DNA from: Desulfovibrio sp. An276
GTDB lineage: Bacteria; Desulfobacterota; Desulfovibrionia; Desulfovibrionales; Desulfovibrionaceae
Assembly: GCF_002159665.1 (NCBI RefSeq)
Contig: NZ_NFJC01000009.1
Coordinates: forward strand, 17,202 to 81,201
DNA: 64,000 nt
Direction: 5' to 3'
In this document: piece by piece, positions 33,258 through 43,324 of the stretch
Numbering within the stretch: position 1 is the stretch's first letter
How the letters are laid out: each line of letters starts with the position of its first letter
Made by a program: the position numbers and the translations under genes
Notes under the pieces: generated by a model
The model's database searches: none
Seen by the model: the letters and a program-made list of their open reading frames with translations, nothing else
What the model was told of the DNA's origin: nothing

Positions 33258-33670
33258 AATTGTTGCTGCGTTCAGGGGAGCAGTTTTCCACATACACCGT
33301 GCAGGGTAGGTATCTCGCCCTGCACTTCTACAAGAGAGACCTGTTCAACTACTACTCGTCAATATGGAAGTTCGACAGGCTTATCGATCTTATTGTTGTG
33401 GCCGGCATGGGTACTGTCGAAGAGTCTTCGTCAAAGCATTACGCGAAGAATATTGGCGAGACCAAGGATATGATCCTTGATATGATCAACCCACAGCGTG
33501 TCGAGCGCGACAGGGCAAGAGAAGCAGCGGCAAAAGACGATGAGAAGAAAAAGGCTTTCCTGGACATTATATCCGCAGAACGTCCGGAAGGCTTCAAGTC
33601 GCTTGATGACCTGAGAGCGTCCATCAGCAAGCTTGCGCAGACCGTACAGGAAATGAGTGAGAACCAGTGA
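32643..33670 (+). CDS. Tail assembly chaperone, -1 frameshift fusion product
   Basis: Reading A AAT TTT at 33221-33227 with a -1 slip joins residues 1-195 to the open -1 frame (YATPEGKLRVELLLRSGEQ...), giving a protein of about 342 residues ending at 33670. The added domain has no credible start of its own (no ribosome binding site, no ATG near its beginning) and ends in a charged helix. This matches the gpG/gpGT arrangement in which the fused form recruits the tail tube to the tape measure. The GTG of the tape measure overlaps its stop. Confidence 0.7.
33221..33227 (+). promoter_or_regulatory. Programmed -1 ribosomal frameshift heptamer A AAT TTT
   Basis: The sequence AAATTTT is positioned exactly as X XXY YYZ in the zero frame (codons AAT, TTT), allowing both tRNAs to re-pair as AAA and TTT in the -1 frame. 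It lies 28 bases before the zero-frame stop at 33255. Confidence 0.75.
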
Positions 33671-36600
33671 TTACACCAGACGCGCAGTACATACCGGGAC
33701 AGACCCCCATTACGGACCCTCTCCAGCTGCAATTTCTTACAGGTGGGCAGATGGGTTACATGCCCCAGGCTCAGTTTCTGACACCGAGTGAGCTTGGCGC
33801 CTTTCGTACACTACCTGTTCCGGACGCACAGGGTTACGTTCCGCAGACTGACAGCCTCTGGCAACGCTTCCTTATCGCTACAAAGGGTGGTCCGTTCGGT
33901 CTCCCAGAGTACACATTCAATACGTACAATCCTGCAATAAGCGTGGCACAACAGCAGGTGTACGCCCACAGAAACATGCACGACGCGGCGATGGCCGTAC
34001 CGGGAATAGCTGCCAACCTTGGCGCTGGCACAGCGCTGACAGCACTGTTTGGTCTTCCCGGCATGGCCGCGTCTCTTTTCCTGCCTGATATGACAGCTCC
34101 TGTTACGGATCGCATTCGCGAGAGCAGGATGATCCAGAACATGACTACTGCCAAGGTGTACGGTAGCCAGGATACTGACACTACACTGGGGTACGGCTTC
34201 AACTACAAGTCGGCCAGAAATCTTGACAGGATGATGCGCTACTCCGCCGCTGACGACAGCATTATGAAGGAAGGGGACTGGCGTGAGATGCTGAGGCTCG
34301 GCATTGAGTACGGTCAGTTCGACTACGCGAACAATGTCGAGCAGTATAAACGTGTCCTGAAAAATCTGCGCAACTCCATGACGACCATGATGGAAGTGGT
34401 TGGCTCCACCGACTTCAAAGACATTATGAAGACGATGAAGCGCATGCAGGATATGGGCGCTACCGCTGAGCAATACAACAATATTGCCCGTCAGGAACAG
34501 GCATATGCTCGCATGACCGGCTTGTCTCATCAGCAGATGGTCGACACGTACGGTGCGTCAGGAGCCCTGACCTTCCAGCAAGCCGGATTGAACGCAATGC
34601 AGGGCTCACTGCAGAGTATGGCCAACGCCGCAAACATTACCTACATGCAGCGTACGGGTGTTCTTGATCCTGTCACACTGGCTCATTACGGCGGTGTTTC
34701 CGGTATGGCCCAGCGCATGACACAACAGGACGCACGGGTACACAACTCCTTTGCCGATGTTATACTCCCTGGTCTTATGAATGATTCCATGACCGGGTTG
34801 CGCACTGATGTAGACCTGTTTCAGGCACTCGGAGATCCCAACAGTCTGCAAAAGCTTATGTCCCAAGGCAATCGTATCTACTCCGGTGAGCAGATGATGG
34901 CCTATGAGGCCAACAAGCATCATGTGTACACGCAGTTGCAAGAGAGATTCGGGGCGGACAACCTTGAGATTCTAATGGCTACCCGTGCCGGGCAGATGGC
35001 TGGCTTCCAGGGAAGAGAGGCTACACGAGCCGGTCTTATGATGACAGGCATGGATGCAGAGACCGCCACTTTCAAGACAGAAGGCTACTACTCTGAAGCC
35101 GCGCAGAAGGCCAGAGCTCGTACCATGGACGAGGCTCGTCAGAAGCGCAGAGAAGAGTATGCACAGCGCAACAGCTGGCTGCGCAGACTTACCCGTTCCT
35201 TTGAGACCTGGAAAACCGGCATTGGTGAAAGGCTGTACGGTGTATCCGAACGTCTTATCGGCAACAGCGCTCGTAATGAGGCTGACGCGGCAGGCCGGGC
35301 GATACCTCTTGTCCAGCCAGCAAGCGATTTTGGCCGTTTGAATGAAGGTCTTTCTCGTACTGCTGATATTGGCGAGTTTATGCCTTTGTACAACAAGGCC
35401 AAGCTGACCGATAGAGACACGGAAATTCTTTTTGCTCAGCTTGAACATGGCCAGATGTCCGAGACAAGTCGTACAGGCGCTGCCGCTATGGCACGTGTGA
35501 GCAATGGCGGCTTTGGTGCCTTTTCCCTCACATCGGGCAATCTTATCAATCTGCTTTACGGTGATGGAAAGACTCTGGGCAAGTGGAACAAGTACAAGGA
35601 CTTGTTCGAAAGCCATGCTTCCCGTGAAGATCTTGAATTACTGCGCAAGTATAATGACAAGACTGATGCTCAGATTCTTGCCGCAGGTGGTAAGGAAGAG
35701 TTTGAACGCTTCAAGGCCGCCAGGGAACGTGCTACTCAAGGTTGGGGTGCTCTTATCCAGCAACAGGGCTTCCTTGGAGACTATGGCACAGAGATCAAGG
35801 ATATAGCTCTGCCAAGCTTCCAAAAACGAGCCAAGACGGACGCCCGCTATGCTGCTCTGAGCGAAAGCCCGGAATTGATGGCAGCCATATTCCCAATGGG
35901 CGTGCAAATGGGCGGCGGTGGCGTAATGACCGCTATTGATCGTGCCTTGCAGGGTGTCAGTGCGGAGCAGATTCGTGCGTCCGTAGCCAAGGATGGCGGC
36001 ATAGACATTATCAACAAGCTGTACAATTCCGCCCAGCAGAATAAAAAGACAGGCGGTCGATACAGGATAGGTGGTGATGATTACAACCGCCTTATGGATT
36101 ACGTAAGGCGGTTACGCTCGCAACAGGGAGGATTTGGAGACTCTCTTTCTCGATTCGCGCATGGCTTCCTGGAAGATGTAGATTTCAAGGGAAAGTACGG
36201 AAACGATGATGTAGCGAGCAAAAGGGATGGAAGCCGAAGAGTACGTCCTGATTGCTCTGGTCTTGTGCATGAGGTTGTCAAGAGGTATGTTGAGGAAAAC
36301 GGTGGCGTTACTATAGATAACGCTGATGTGAGTCAATTGTTCAAGTCAGACAGTATAGAAACAGCAAGTGAAATATACAGAAGGGTCGCTGGTTCTGCCG
36401 GTGAAAGTATTTCCATGGAGACAGACAACGTTAATGACGCTGTGGCTGCCTTTATGAAAAACGTGCGTGCAGGCACTCTTATTGCAGTTGATAACAATGG
36501 TGGCAAGAATAATGACAGATACCGCAGTATTGACCATATCGGTATGGTTATAGAACGTGATGGAAAGAAATACGTTCTTCATCAGGGAAGCAAGGGTGCC

Positions 36601-38373
36601 ACCGAGGTTGCTCTCGAAGACTTTATTCGTAACCAGATATCCTGGCGTAGGCAGCATGGTGGTGGAAAGACGGGTCTGTACGCGACCGATTTGAACAAGC
36701 TCCTCAAAGGCGCTCCTTCTGGTACACCGCTTGTTACCCGTTCCGAGAGGATAGCTCGTCTGCGTGCTGCTGACCGCCAGGCAGACACAATGGCAACAAA
36801 TCTGCTGGACACGAAAATCGAGGATGGGGGAGCGGATACGGTCGGCATGGCCTTGCGATACAATTCTATCGAGCTGGCGGCCAAGGACCAGAACTACAGG
36901 GTCGAGGGAGTTATTTCCGCCGCGATGGCTAATGCCGTTGGCGGAGGCATAGAGAACGTCACCGGAGATGAGCTTGCCAGCGAGGTACAGAAGTATAGCG
37001 GTAGTATTACCTCTCTAAGTGGTCTGTTTGCGACTGGCAAGAATGCTGACGCTGTAAACGGAAATAACGCGTACGAGCGTATTTTGTCTTCGCTTCTTCT
37101 GCAAAAGGGATACTCCCCCGATAATGAAGCTGCTCGTAGGGCAATGGCAAAGAAATTGCTACAGAATACAGCTGTACGAAGAGCCTTGCAGGTAAGTGTT
37201 GTCAGGGCACAAGGAGAAGATGGACCCCTTGTTGGTATTGGCAAGAAGTACGAGCCCGTAATAACTGGCAAAGTCACGAATGACGTGATCTCCAAGATCA
37301 ACAAGACCATTGCCGCCAATCTTGTCAACAGACAGATGAATGGTATGGTTGCCGGTAGCGAGTCCAAGATCTCTGACGCCTACATAGCTGCTGTGTCTGA
37401 CCAGACAGCAGTCAAAGGCGGTAATGGTGAACTGACAGCCGGCATGTTCTTTGAGAATATGCCTACCGCTTTCCAGTTTCTGGCCGACTACAAGGCTCTC
37501 ACTCCTATGCTTGGCGACAAGACTCTCTCTGAAAAGGAACGCAAGGAGATAGAGTCTCAGCGTGAGCAACTTAAAAAGCACCTTATGGAGTGGGGCACAT
37601 CACTTGGCTACTCGAAAACAGAGATAGAGAATGCTCTGAAGTCAGGCGGTAACGCTCAGGCCACAATGGAAAACCTGCTGACAAGGCGCGGGATAAAGCT
37701 TGATGGCTCCAAGAAAGAGCTGCTTACTCGTCTTGGAAAGACCGTTGAGCTGACCTCGGCTGACGCAGATGATGTATACGGTTCCCTTGGTGACCGTATC
37801 AATATGCGTTTGAGAAACTCGGCAGGTACATCACTCAACTCGTCAACATCAAGGCTCATGCGCAACACGGGAAACGTCAACGAAGCTCTCAATACCAGAC
37901 TTTTCCTCGCCAAATCAATGGGCGCGGAGTCCGCAGACGAGATCAACTTTCTGCACGACAAAAACAAAATCGACGATGAGCGCTTCAATCAGATGATGGG
38001 TGCTCTTCGTAGGTCCGGATACGACAAGGCAGCAGGCTACATAGAGGAGCGCAGACGTAGTGGACAAAGTGTGGACCTTGTGCGTGTTCGTGAGCTTACC
38101 GGCAGGGCAAGCCCTCTCAATGGTGCTACAGGCAACCCCTTGACGGATACGCTTCTTGGTGATCAGGCAGCCGCCGACTACGCCAAGCTGAACCAGGCTC
38201 TTCTTGGAGGTGGTATTGGTGGCGGAGCCAACACCGGTGCAAGCCTCCTCTCCAAGGAAACAGATCAGGCTCTCGGTGAACTTCCTGGTGTACTGAAGCG
38301 TGTCGACCAAACTCTTACCACGTTGAACGCCACGCTGAAAAAGAACAACCGTGATGCCAACTCGGGTGCATAA
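33667..38373 (+). CDS. Tape measure protein with embedded NlpC/P60 peptidase
   Basis: The 1568-residue protein starts at GTG 33667 overlapping the chaperone stop. It is long and helical with a hydrophobic Gly/Ala segment early on (AANLGAGTALTALFGLPGMA, about 117-136), fitting a tape measure that sets tail length and enters the cell envelope. Residues about 830-1010 hold an NlpC/P60 domain: Cys863 in RPDCSGLVHEV, His957 in IDHIGMVIE and a third polar residue, His972, in LHQGSKG. That domain would cut peptidoglycan peptides during DNA entry. The C-terminus is polar and helical. Confidence 0.8.
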   Translation: MITPDAQYIPGQTPITDPLQLQFLTGGQMGYMPQAQFLTPSELGAFRTLPVPDAQGYVPQTDSLWQRFLIATKGGPFGLPEYTFNTYNPAISVAQQQVYAHRNMHDAAMAVPGIAANLGAGTALTALFGLPGMAASLFLPDMTAPVTDRIRESRMIQNMTTAKVYGSQDTDTTLGYGFNYKSARNLDRMMRYSAADDSIMKEGDWREMLRLGIEYGQFDYANNVEQYKRVLKNLRNSMTTMMEVVGSTDFKDIMKTMKRMQDMGATAEQYNNIARQEQAYARMTGLSHQQMVDTYGASGALTFQQAGLNAMQGSLQSMANAANITYMQRTGVLDPVTLAHYGGVSGMAQRMTQQDARVHNSFADVILPGLMNDSMTGLRTDVDLFQALGDPNSLQKLMSQGNRIYSGEQMMAYEANKHHVYTQLQERFGADNLEILMATRAGQMAGFQGREATRAGLMMTGMDAETATFKTEGYYSEAAQKARARTMDEARQKRREEYAQRNSWLRRLTRSFETWKTGIGERLYGVSERLIGNSARNEADAAGRAIPLVQPASDFGRLNEGLSRTADIGEFMPLYNKAKLTDRDTEILFAQLEHGQMSETSRTGAAAMARVSNGGFGAFSLTSGNLINLLYGDGKTLGKWNKYKDLFESHASREDLELLRKYNDKTDAQILAAGGKEEFERFKAARERATQGWGALIQQQGFLGDYGTEIKDIALPSFQKRAKTDARYAALSESPELMAAIFPMGVQMGGGGVMTAIDRALQGVSAEQIRASVAKDGGIDIINKLYNSAQQNKKTGGRYRIGGDDYNRLMDYVRRLRSQQGGFGDSLSRFAHGFLEDVDFKGKYGNDDVASKRDGSRRVRPDCSGLVHEVVKRYVEENGGVTIDNADVSQLFKSDSIETASEIYRRVAGSAGESISMETDNVNDAVAAFMKNVRAGTLIAVDNNGGKNNDRYRSIDHIGMVIERDGKKYVLHQGSKGATEVALEDFIRNQISWRRQHGGGKTGLYATDLNKLLKGAPSGTPLVTRSERIARLRAADRQADTMATNLLDTKIEDGGADTVGMALRYNSIELAAKDQNYRVEGVISAAMANAVGGGIENVTGDELASEVQKYSGSITSLSGLFATGKNADAVNGNNAYERILSSLLLQKGYSPDNEAARRAMAKKLLQNTAVRRALQVSVVRAQGEDGPLVGIGKKYEPVITGKVTNDVISKINKTIAANLVNRQMNGMVAGSESKISDAYIAAVSDQTAVKGGNGELTAGMFFENMPTAFQFLADYKALTPMLGDKTLSEKERKEIESQREQLKKHLMEWGTSLGYSKTEIENALKSGGNAQATMENLLTRRGIKLDGSKKELLTRLGKTVELTSADADDVYGSLGDRINMRLRNSAGTSLNSSTSRLMRNTGNVNEALNTRLFLAKSMGAESADEINFLHDKNKIDDERFNQMMGALRRSGYDKAAGYIEERRRSGQSVDLVRVRELTGRASPLNGATGNPLTDTLLGDQAAADYAKLNQALLGGGIGGGANTGASLLSKETDQALGELPGVLKRVDQTLTTLNATLKKNNRDANSGA

Positions 38374-39092
38374 TGGCAGTATCTGACATCTTGAGCAATA
38401 CGCAACGAACAAGCGTATTCGTAAACGGCTACATCCCTACCTCCAAGGCGTCAAACTACGAGGATGACTACCGCCAGAAAACCTATCTGCAGGTGAACTC
38501 GGCCACCTTTACCTCTCTGATTGGCAAAGGTGGCCTCACCGCTGCTGATGTTCAAAGTTTGCGGTCAGATGACTTCTGGGAGCTCATTGTCACGGACTAC
38601 TCGGAGGCACACTCGGAGAAGGTAGCTAGGCACAATACCTTATCCGAGTCATTTTGCTGGTTTGCCATGGGTCCGATGCCCGTGCAGGTCAGTCTCACAG
38701 CCAAGCTGCTTACATCCGGAGACAAGGATTACCGCACGAAATTCCTGTACGTCTACACGTCCAACATGCGAGCAAAGCAACTTTCCAAGGCTGAGCGCAC
38801 CCTGACCCTTGTCGTAAAGGACACCTGCATGAAACTCTTTGTGCAGAGCCTGCACTTCAACGAAAGCAGTGCGGAACCGGACTTCTCTACCTTCACGCTG
38901 ACAGGCATAGGATACAAGTATCAGAACATCTACTCCGAGGACGCCACGCTGTACACCGGCTACTACGGCAAGACACCTTCCGTATCTACACGAAAGTTCG
39001 ACCTTGGCCTGGGAGAGGATTCCCCAAAAAAGGACGGCCAGCAAGCGGAACCAGCCGTTGTGCCTACGAATAACACCGGAGCAACGAAGTAA
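38373..39092 (+). CDS. Baseplate/tail-hub protein, paralogue of the next gene
   Basis: The 239-residue protein starts in a TAATG overlap with the tape measure. The core contains MPVQVSLTAKLLTSGDKDYR followed by LYVYTSNMRAKQLSK, and the C-terminus is a flexible tail ending QQAEPAVVPTNNTGATK. The next protein has a parallel core (MTMSINAALVDTGKNFGKD, then FMDIYRNYLR) and tail (TQAEPAAVPMNG), so the two are likely diverged paralogues. Their location after the tape measure points to hub or tail-end structural roles. Confidence 0.5.
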   Translation: MAVSDILSNTQRTSVFVNGYIPTSKASNYEDDYRQKTYLQVNSATFTSLIGKGGLTAADVQSLRSDDFWELIVTDYSEAHSEKVARHNTLSESFCWFAMGPMPVQVSLTAKLLTSGDKDYRTKFLYVYTSNMRAKQLSKAERTLTLVVKDTCMKLFVQSLHFNESSAEPDFSTFTLTGIGYKYQNIYSEDATLYTGYYGKTPSVSTRKFDLGLGEDSPKKDGQQAEPAVVPTNNTGATK

Positions 39093-39095
39093 TAT

Positions 39096-39764
39096 ATGTC
39101 CTGGAACGCCAACAACTGGGCACAGCTATACAATGATCAGCTTATAGCCACCAGCACAATGGAGCAGCCCTATGATGCCTTCACCGGCAGGGCTGTTATT
39201 TACGAGTCCATATCAGCCACACAGCCGTTTCCAGTCGACCTGATAGTCGAGTCTCTCGATTTTGCCTTCAATGAGCATACGCAGACAGAGATTCATGTTG
39301 GTAATGGCTTCTCGTTCATAGCCTTCGGCAAGGACGCCATGACCATGAGCATCAACGCGGCACTTGTGGATACAGGCAAGAACTTCGGCAAGGATACCTT
39401 TATGGACATCTACCGAAACTACCTTCGCCTGGAAGCCGTTGCCAGACGTGGGGTAGCCCCTGTGTTCACCTTTCCCAACGCTGCCATCTACGGCGCCGCT
39501 TCCGCTGTGAATTTTTCCGAGACGGGAGAGGTGCAGGATCTTGTATACCTGACTCTTCAGCTTGAGGTGATGAAGGCCGTGTTTAAGTCCAGCGACCATA
39601 ACTTCATGCTGGACTACATCCACGGCACAGAGTTCTCGGAAACATCCGTGCTTACCACTACCGGACCGGCGGATGTCTCCCGTGAAACTCCGAAGATTGT
39701 CAGCAAGGATGAGGTCAACACCGGAACTCAGGCCGAACCGGCGGCTGTTCCCATGAACGGATAA
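39096..39764 (+). CDS. Baseplate/tail-hub protein, paralogue of the previous gene
   Basis: This 222-residue protein starts three bases after the preceding stop. Beta-rich; key segments are HVGNGFSFIAFGKDAMTMSI and LTLQLEVMKAVFKSSDHNFM. It shares the central pattern and the AEP-x-x-VP C-terminal tail with its neighbour. Two related hub proteins side by side may form a hetero-oligomeric ring at the tail tip. No known domain name could be assigned. Confidence 0.5.
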   Translation: MSWNANNWAQLYNDQLIATSTMEQPYDAFTGRAVIYESISATQPFPVDLIVESLDFAFNEHTQTEIHVGNGFSFIAFGKDAMTMSINAALVDTGKNFGKDTFMDIYRNYLRLEAVARRGVAPVFTFPNAAIYGAASAVNFSETGEVQDLVYLTLQLEVMKAVFKSSDHNFMLDYIHGTEFSETSVLTTTGPADVSRETPKIVSKDEVNTGTQAEPAAVPMNG

Positions 39765-39770
39765 CTCACT

Positions 39771-42503
39771 ATGGCAACAGACAAGAACGACATAACATCC
39801 ACCACCATAGCAAGCGATCAGCAGGTACGAGAATCCGCAGGCAAGACCTACAGCTCCGTTGGCGATACCACAAATGTGTTCCTCGCCTCTGTGCGTACCT
39901 ATGTGGCTGGCATACTCATGCCTACCATAGCCGTGAGCATAAGCGCCTCTTTCAATGCGTATCCTACAGCACGCATTACCATGCCGGCTGACCCTCGCCT
40001 TTTCAATCTGGGCAATCACGACAGGGTACCTGTACAGATATTCGTAAAAGAAACCATGGTGGAGTGTCCGAACTACATCCTTATGTTCGAGGGGTTTGTC
40101 GCGGGCAGATCCTACATCAGTGTCGCGAACCAACGTGAGATAAACCTGGAGTGTGCGTCCTTTACAGAGGTATTTAAGGACACCAAGCTACGGTTTATGA
40201 CATCCATCCAGGAACAGTTTTTGTCGTCTGTTCCTGGCAACCGTGAAGTCGCTCAGGGCATTTTCCTGCCGGGGTTCATGTTCCCCACTTGTCTGTTCTT
40301 CTCTGGCCTTGGGCTAAAAACAAAGCAGAACGGTGATACCGTGAAGTTGATCACCATGCCTACCGAGTACCTGGCGAATCTGCTTCAGTACATGGAAGAG
40401 GCAGCTACAAAGATTGCTCCTGCTGGTCGCTACAACGATTCCATTGTCTCCAAGTACTTCGCTACCCTTGCCTACAACCTGCATTTTGATCGGCGTTTTT
40501 GCTGGCTTCCCTACTTTGACATTGAGGTGGAGGAGGCCAAGACCGCTACTAATACTACTCCCATAAAGGGTGCCTGGGAGGCTGATGGCATAAAGGAATC
40601 GGAGCGTGGCGCGGAAACAACCACGATGTTCCCTGTCTTGTACGGTGTGAAAACAGATGCTGCCAGCAGCGCTATTATGTCCGCTCTGCAAACGAGTTCC
40701 ACCGAGTTCTCCATTGCCGACCTTCTGAGTTTCCTCGTGGAGAAGATGGAGTACGAGTTCCTGGTTATCCCGAATCCCGCTTTTCAAGCCAAAGGACCGG
40801 GTGAGGATCTCGGTCTGAAGGCGGACCAGGACCGCAAGGCTACTCTCTCTGCCACGGATATGGGTGGCAAGGGACCAGACAACGATAAGACACCAATATC
40901 CGAGCAGGCAACTGCTGAGGATGTGGAGAATCTCGTAAACAAGTACGCCCCGGACAGAAATTGCAATCGCATGATTCAGTTCTGTCTGAAGCCCATGTTT
41001 GATGATACATTTCCACCACAATGCAACGTTATTTTCAGGTCGCAGGTGGTCAGTGTGCAGGCAAGCACCACCTATAATGGAGTACCAACCCGTATACAGG
41101 TGTCGAACTTCAATCCGCTGATGACCTACGCCGCTCAGACGGGAACCGCCAACAACGGCATAGCCATGTTTGGCACAGTAGACTTCTACCCATCTGCATT
41201 TTACGGACAAGCCCTGATACAGCCCGATTCCGGCAGAGCTGTACTGTCCGAACAGCTCCTGGACATAGAGAAGCATACAGGGCCGTGGGTCCACAAGGAT
41301 ACCATGCCGTCCTGGATGTACTATGCGTTTCTTGTCGGCGGAAACAAGGATGTCTCTTACATTGGAAAGGACGCCGAGCAGATAAAAAAGATGCGCGAGC
41401 AGTACATGCGCAGACAGCTCATGCGTGCGCAGATTGTGCACAAGACGCTAAATGTCGATTGCGTGTTTCTGCCCTATCTGACCTGTGGCTTTCCTGCCCT
41501 TGTTTATGACTCCGGTGACTCCGGCTTCTCTTTTGCTGGCAACGTAATCGCCTACGAGCATTCCATATCCGCTGAGGGAATGTCTACATCAGTGAGCCTC
41601 AATGGTGTACGTCTGCTGGCAGAGGCTGTAGAGGCCGAAGACCAGGGCGCCTACCCTAATCCCATCAATTCGGTGCATGTGGTTACCCACAACGTTGATC
41701 GTCTGAAGAAGGTCTACGAAGCCATATTGGGCACAAAGGACATCACGGTATCCGGCGCTGAACCTATTACCTGGAAGGACGCCAAGGCCAAATGGAGTGC
41801 CACTGTGGACAACGTGGCAACAAGCCCACAGACGAACATCTATGAGGCATACAAGCTGCAGCGGCGCAATATTGTTACCTTTGACGATTACTGCTCCTTT
41901 ATGGGCCTGAACAAGTCACCTGGCGGTGATGACGAGGACGGAAATATTCCTGTTGATTTGTCTAACGAGTGGATGAATGACCGTGCCCCTATCCAGGTGT
42001 ACCAGCCTACGCCGTTACGACAGGTAATCCTGCCATCCTCGGCCCTGCAGCAGGCCGCGACCGAGAAAGCCGCGCTGGATGAGCAGATCAAAAAGCTTGA
42101 GGAAGAGAACAAGAAGCTTGAGTCGGGCAACAATGACGCTACCGTGCAGGCTGCCCTCAAGGTAGCCGAAGCTCAATCAAAATATGATGCAGCTCAGGCA
42201 AAGGTATCCGCGCCTGGAGGCAATACGGCGAATAACATAAAGGAACGTGACGCCGCAAAGGTTGCCCTGGACAAGCAGCTTGCCGCCAGTGAACAGGTAA
42301 GTAAAGCCAGTGAGCAGGCACAGGCTACAATAGCCGAAAACAACAAGAAGATTGGTACGCTAAAGGCTGGAAAAGCGGAGATAGACAAGGCGGCCCAGAG
42401 CAAGGAGAAGAATCAGGGCTTTAGTTCCGATGCTGCCAGCAAGGATCTCCGTGCATTACTAAAGGCAGTAAGAGAAGAAGAAATGGCGCATAATATTTAT
42501 TAG
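39771..42503 (+). CDS. Large baseplate hub protein with C-terminal coiled coil
   Basis: The 910-residue product's N-terminal ~750 residues are mixed beta/alpha structural sequence (ILMPTIAVSISASFNAYPTA, FPPQCNVIFRSQVVSVQAST). From about 760 onward a long Glu/Lys/Ala/Gln coiled coil appears (EKAALDEQIKKLEEENKKLE, EQAQATIAENNKKIGTLKAG). Size and position after two small hub proteins suggest the main hub protein, equivalent to gp27/gpD-type hubs, though no direct similarity was seen. A perfect hairpin overlaps its stop codon. Confidence 0.5.
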   Translation: MATDKNDITSTTIASDQQVRESAGKTYSSVGDTTNVFLASVRTYVAGILMPTIAVSISASFNAYPTARITMPADPRLFNLGNHDRVPVQIFVKETMVECPNYILMFEGFVAGRSYISVANQREINLECASFTEVFKDTKLRFMTSIQEQFLSSVPGNREVAQGIFLPGFMFPTCLFFSGLGLKTKQNGDTVKLITMPTEYLANLLQYMEEAATKIAPAGRYNDSIVSKYFATLAYNLHFDRRFCWLPYFDIEVEEAKTATNTTPIKGAWEADGIKESERGAETTTMFPVLYGVKTDAASSAIMSALQTSSTEFSIADLLSFLVEKMEYEFLVIPNPAFQAKGPGEDLGLKADQDRKATLSATDMGGKGPDNDKTPISEQATAEDVENLVNKYAPDRNCNRMIQFCLKPMFDDTFPPQCNVIFRSQVVSVQASTTYNGVPTRIQVSNFNPLMTYAAQTGTANNGIAMFGTVDFYPSAFYGQALIQPDSGRAVLSEQLLDIEKHTGPWVHKDTMPSWMYYAFLVGGNKDVSYIGKDAEQIKKMREQYMRRQLMRAQIVHKTLNVDCVFLPYLTCGFPALVYDSGDSGFSFAGNVIAYEHSISAEGMSTSVSLNGVRLLAEAVEAEDQGAYPNPINSVHVVTHNVDRLKKVYEAILGTKDITVSGAEPITWKDAKAKWSATVDNVATSPQTNIYEAYKLQRRNIVTFDDYCSFMGLNKSPGGDDEDGNIPVDLSNEWMNDRAPIQVYQPTPLRQVILPSSALQQAATEKAALDEQIKKLEEENKKLESGNNDATVQAALKVAEAQSKYDAAQAKVSAPGGNTANNIKERDAAKVALDKQLAASEQVSKASEQAQATIAENNKKIGTLKAGKAEIDKAAQSKEKNQGFSSDAASKDLRALLKAVREEEMAHNIY

Positions 42504-42540
42504 TGTTTTGCACCAGCATAAACACTAATAAATATTATGC
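42488..42540 (+). terminator. Perfect 21-bp hairpin across the hub-gene stop codon
   Basis: Arms 42488-42508 and 42520-42540 are exact complements with an 11-base loop; the stop codon at 42501-42503 lies in the left arm. There is no trailing U-run, so it may act as a processing or mRNA-stability element, or as a terminator with an AT-rich stem. Confidence 0.55.
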
Positions 42541-42583
42541 TACCTACTTGTACTGAAGATGGGTAACCCTACATTATTTTAGT

Positions 42584-43324
42584 ATGGCAACAACTACAGC
42601 ACAACAAGACTTCGAAGCGTGGAAAGCCTACAAGGCAAACCCGAATCCTGCCACACGTTCCAACCTGCTGAGACGCTTTCACGGCGTAATATTCAGCCAG
42701 GTAAACAAGTGGTCTGGCCCTATTCCCGCCGATGTGCTGGAGAGTCAGGCAAAGGTGCTGGCGGTAAAGGCGTTTGATACCTACGACCCGTCCAAGGGTA
42801 CAGCCCTGGCTACACATGTGACCAACAACCTGCTGCCGATAAGTCGTACCGTTTACACCTACCAGAACACCGCCCGCATACCTGAGCATATCGTTATGAA
42901 ACTCAACGCCTACAACACAGCGGTGAATGATTTTACTCTCACGCATGGCCGAGAGCCTACCACCGAAGAGCTGCATGATCGTCTTGGTTGGCGGCCAATC
43001 GAGATAACTCGTGTGCGTGACTACAACCTGAAGGATCTGGTGGAGTCTGGCGCGGATGTGGCTGGCAGGTTCTATGATGGCCAGAACGCTGATGATGAGG
43101 ATGATATGGTGCTGGAGGGTTTCTATATGACCCTCGATCCTGTCGACAAGCGTATATTCGAGCACAGTACAGGGTTTCACGGAGCGCCTATCCTCAAGGT
43201 GGTCGACATAGCAAAGAAGGTCAAGCTATCGGTATCCCAGGTTGCCTATCGCAAGACACATCTGCGGGAGAAGGTCGAGAAGTATATGAAGAGCCCGTCA
43301 CTGGCACGCAGGTATGGCAGATAA
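42584..43324 (+). CDS. Phage RNA polymerase sigma factor (sigma-70 type)
   Basis: The 246-residue protein matches a compact sigma factor. Residues about 55-100 resemble region 2 (KAFDTYDPSKGTALATHVTN), about 104-145 the region 3-like helices (IPEHIVMKLNAYNTAVNDFT, GREPTTEELHDRLG), and about 180-240 region 4 with a helix-turn-helix (VVDIAKKVKLSVSQVAYRKT). Phage sigma factors redirect host RNA polymerase to late genes. It lies among baseplate genes and is flanked by hairpins. Its last bases overlap the next gene by 11. Confidence 0.65.
   Translation: MATTTAQQDFEAWKAYKANPNPATRSNLLRRFHGVIFSQVNKWSGPIPADVLESQAKVLAVKAFDTYDPSKGTALATHVTNNLLPISRTVYTYQNTARIPEHIVMKLNAYNTAVNDFTLTHGREPTTEELHDRLGWRPIEITRVRDYNLKDLVESGADVAGRFYDGQNADDEDDMVLEGFYMTLDPVDKRIFEHSTGFHGAPILKVVDIAKKVKLSVSQVAYRKTHLREKVEKYMKSPSLARRYGR

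Noticed and set aside
33209..33670. A separate gene starting at TTG 33209
   Set aside because: There is no ribosome binding site, and the slippery heptamer at 33221-33227 explains the open frame as a -1 extension of the upstream gene.
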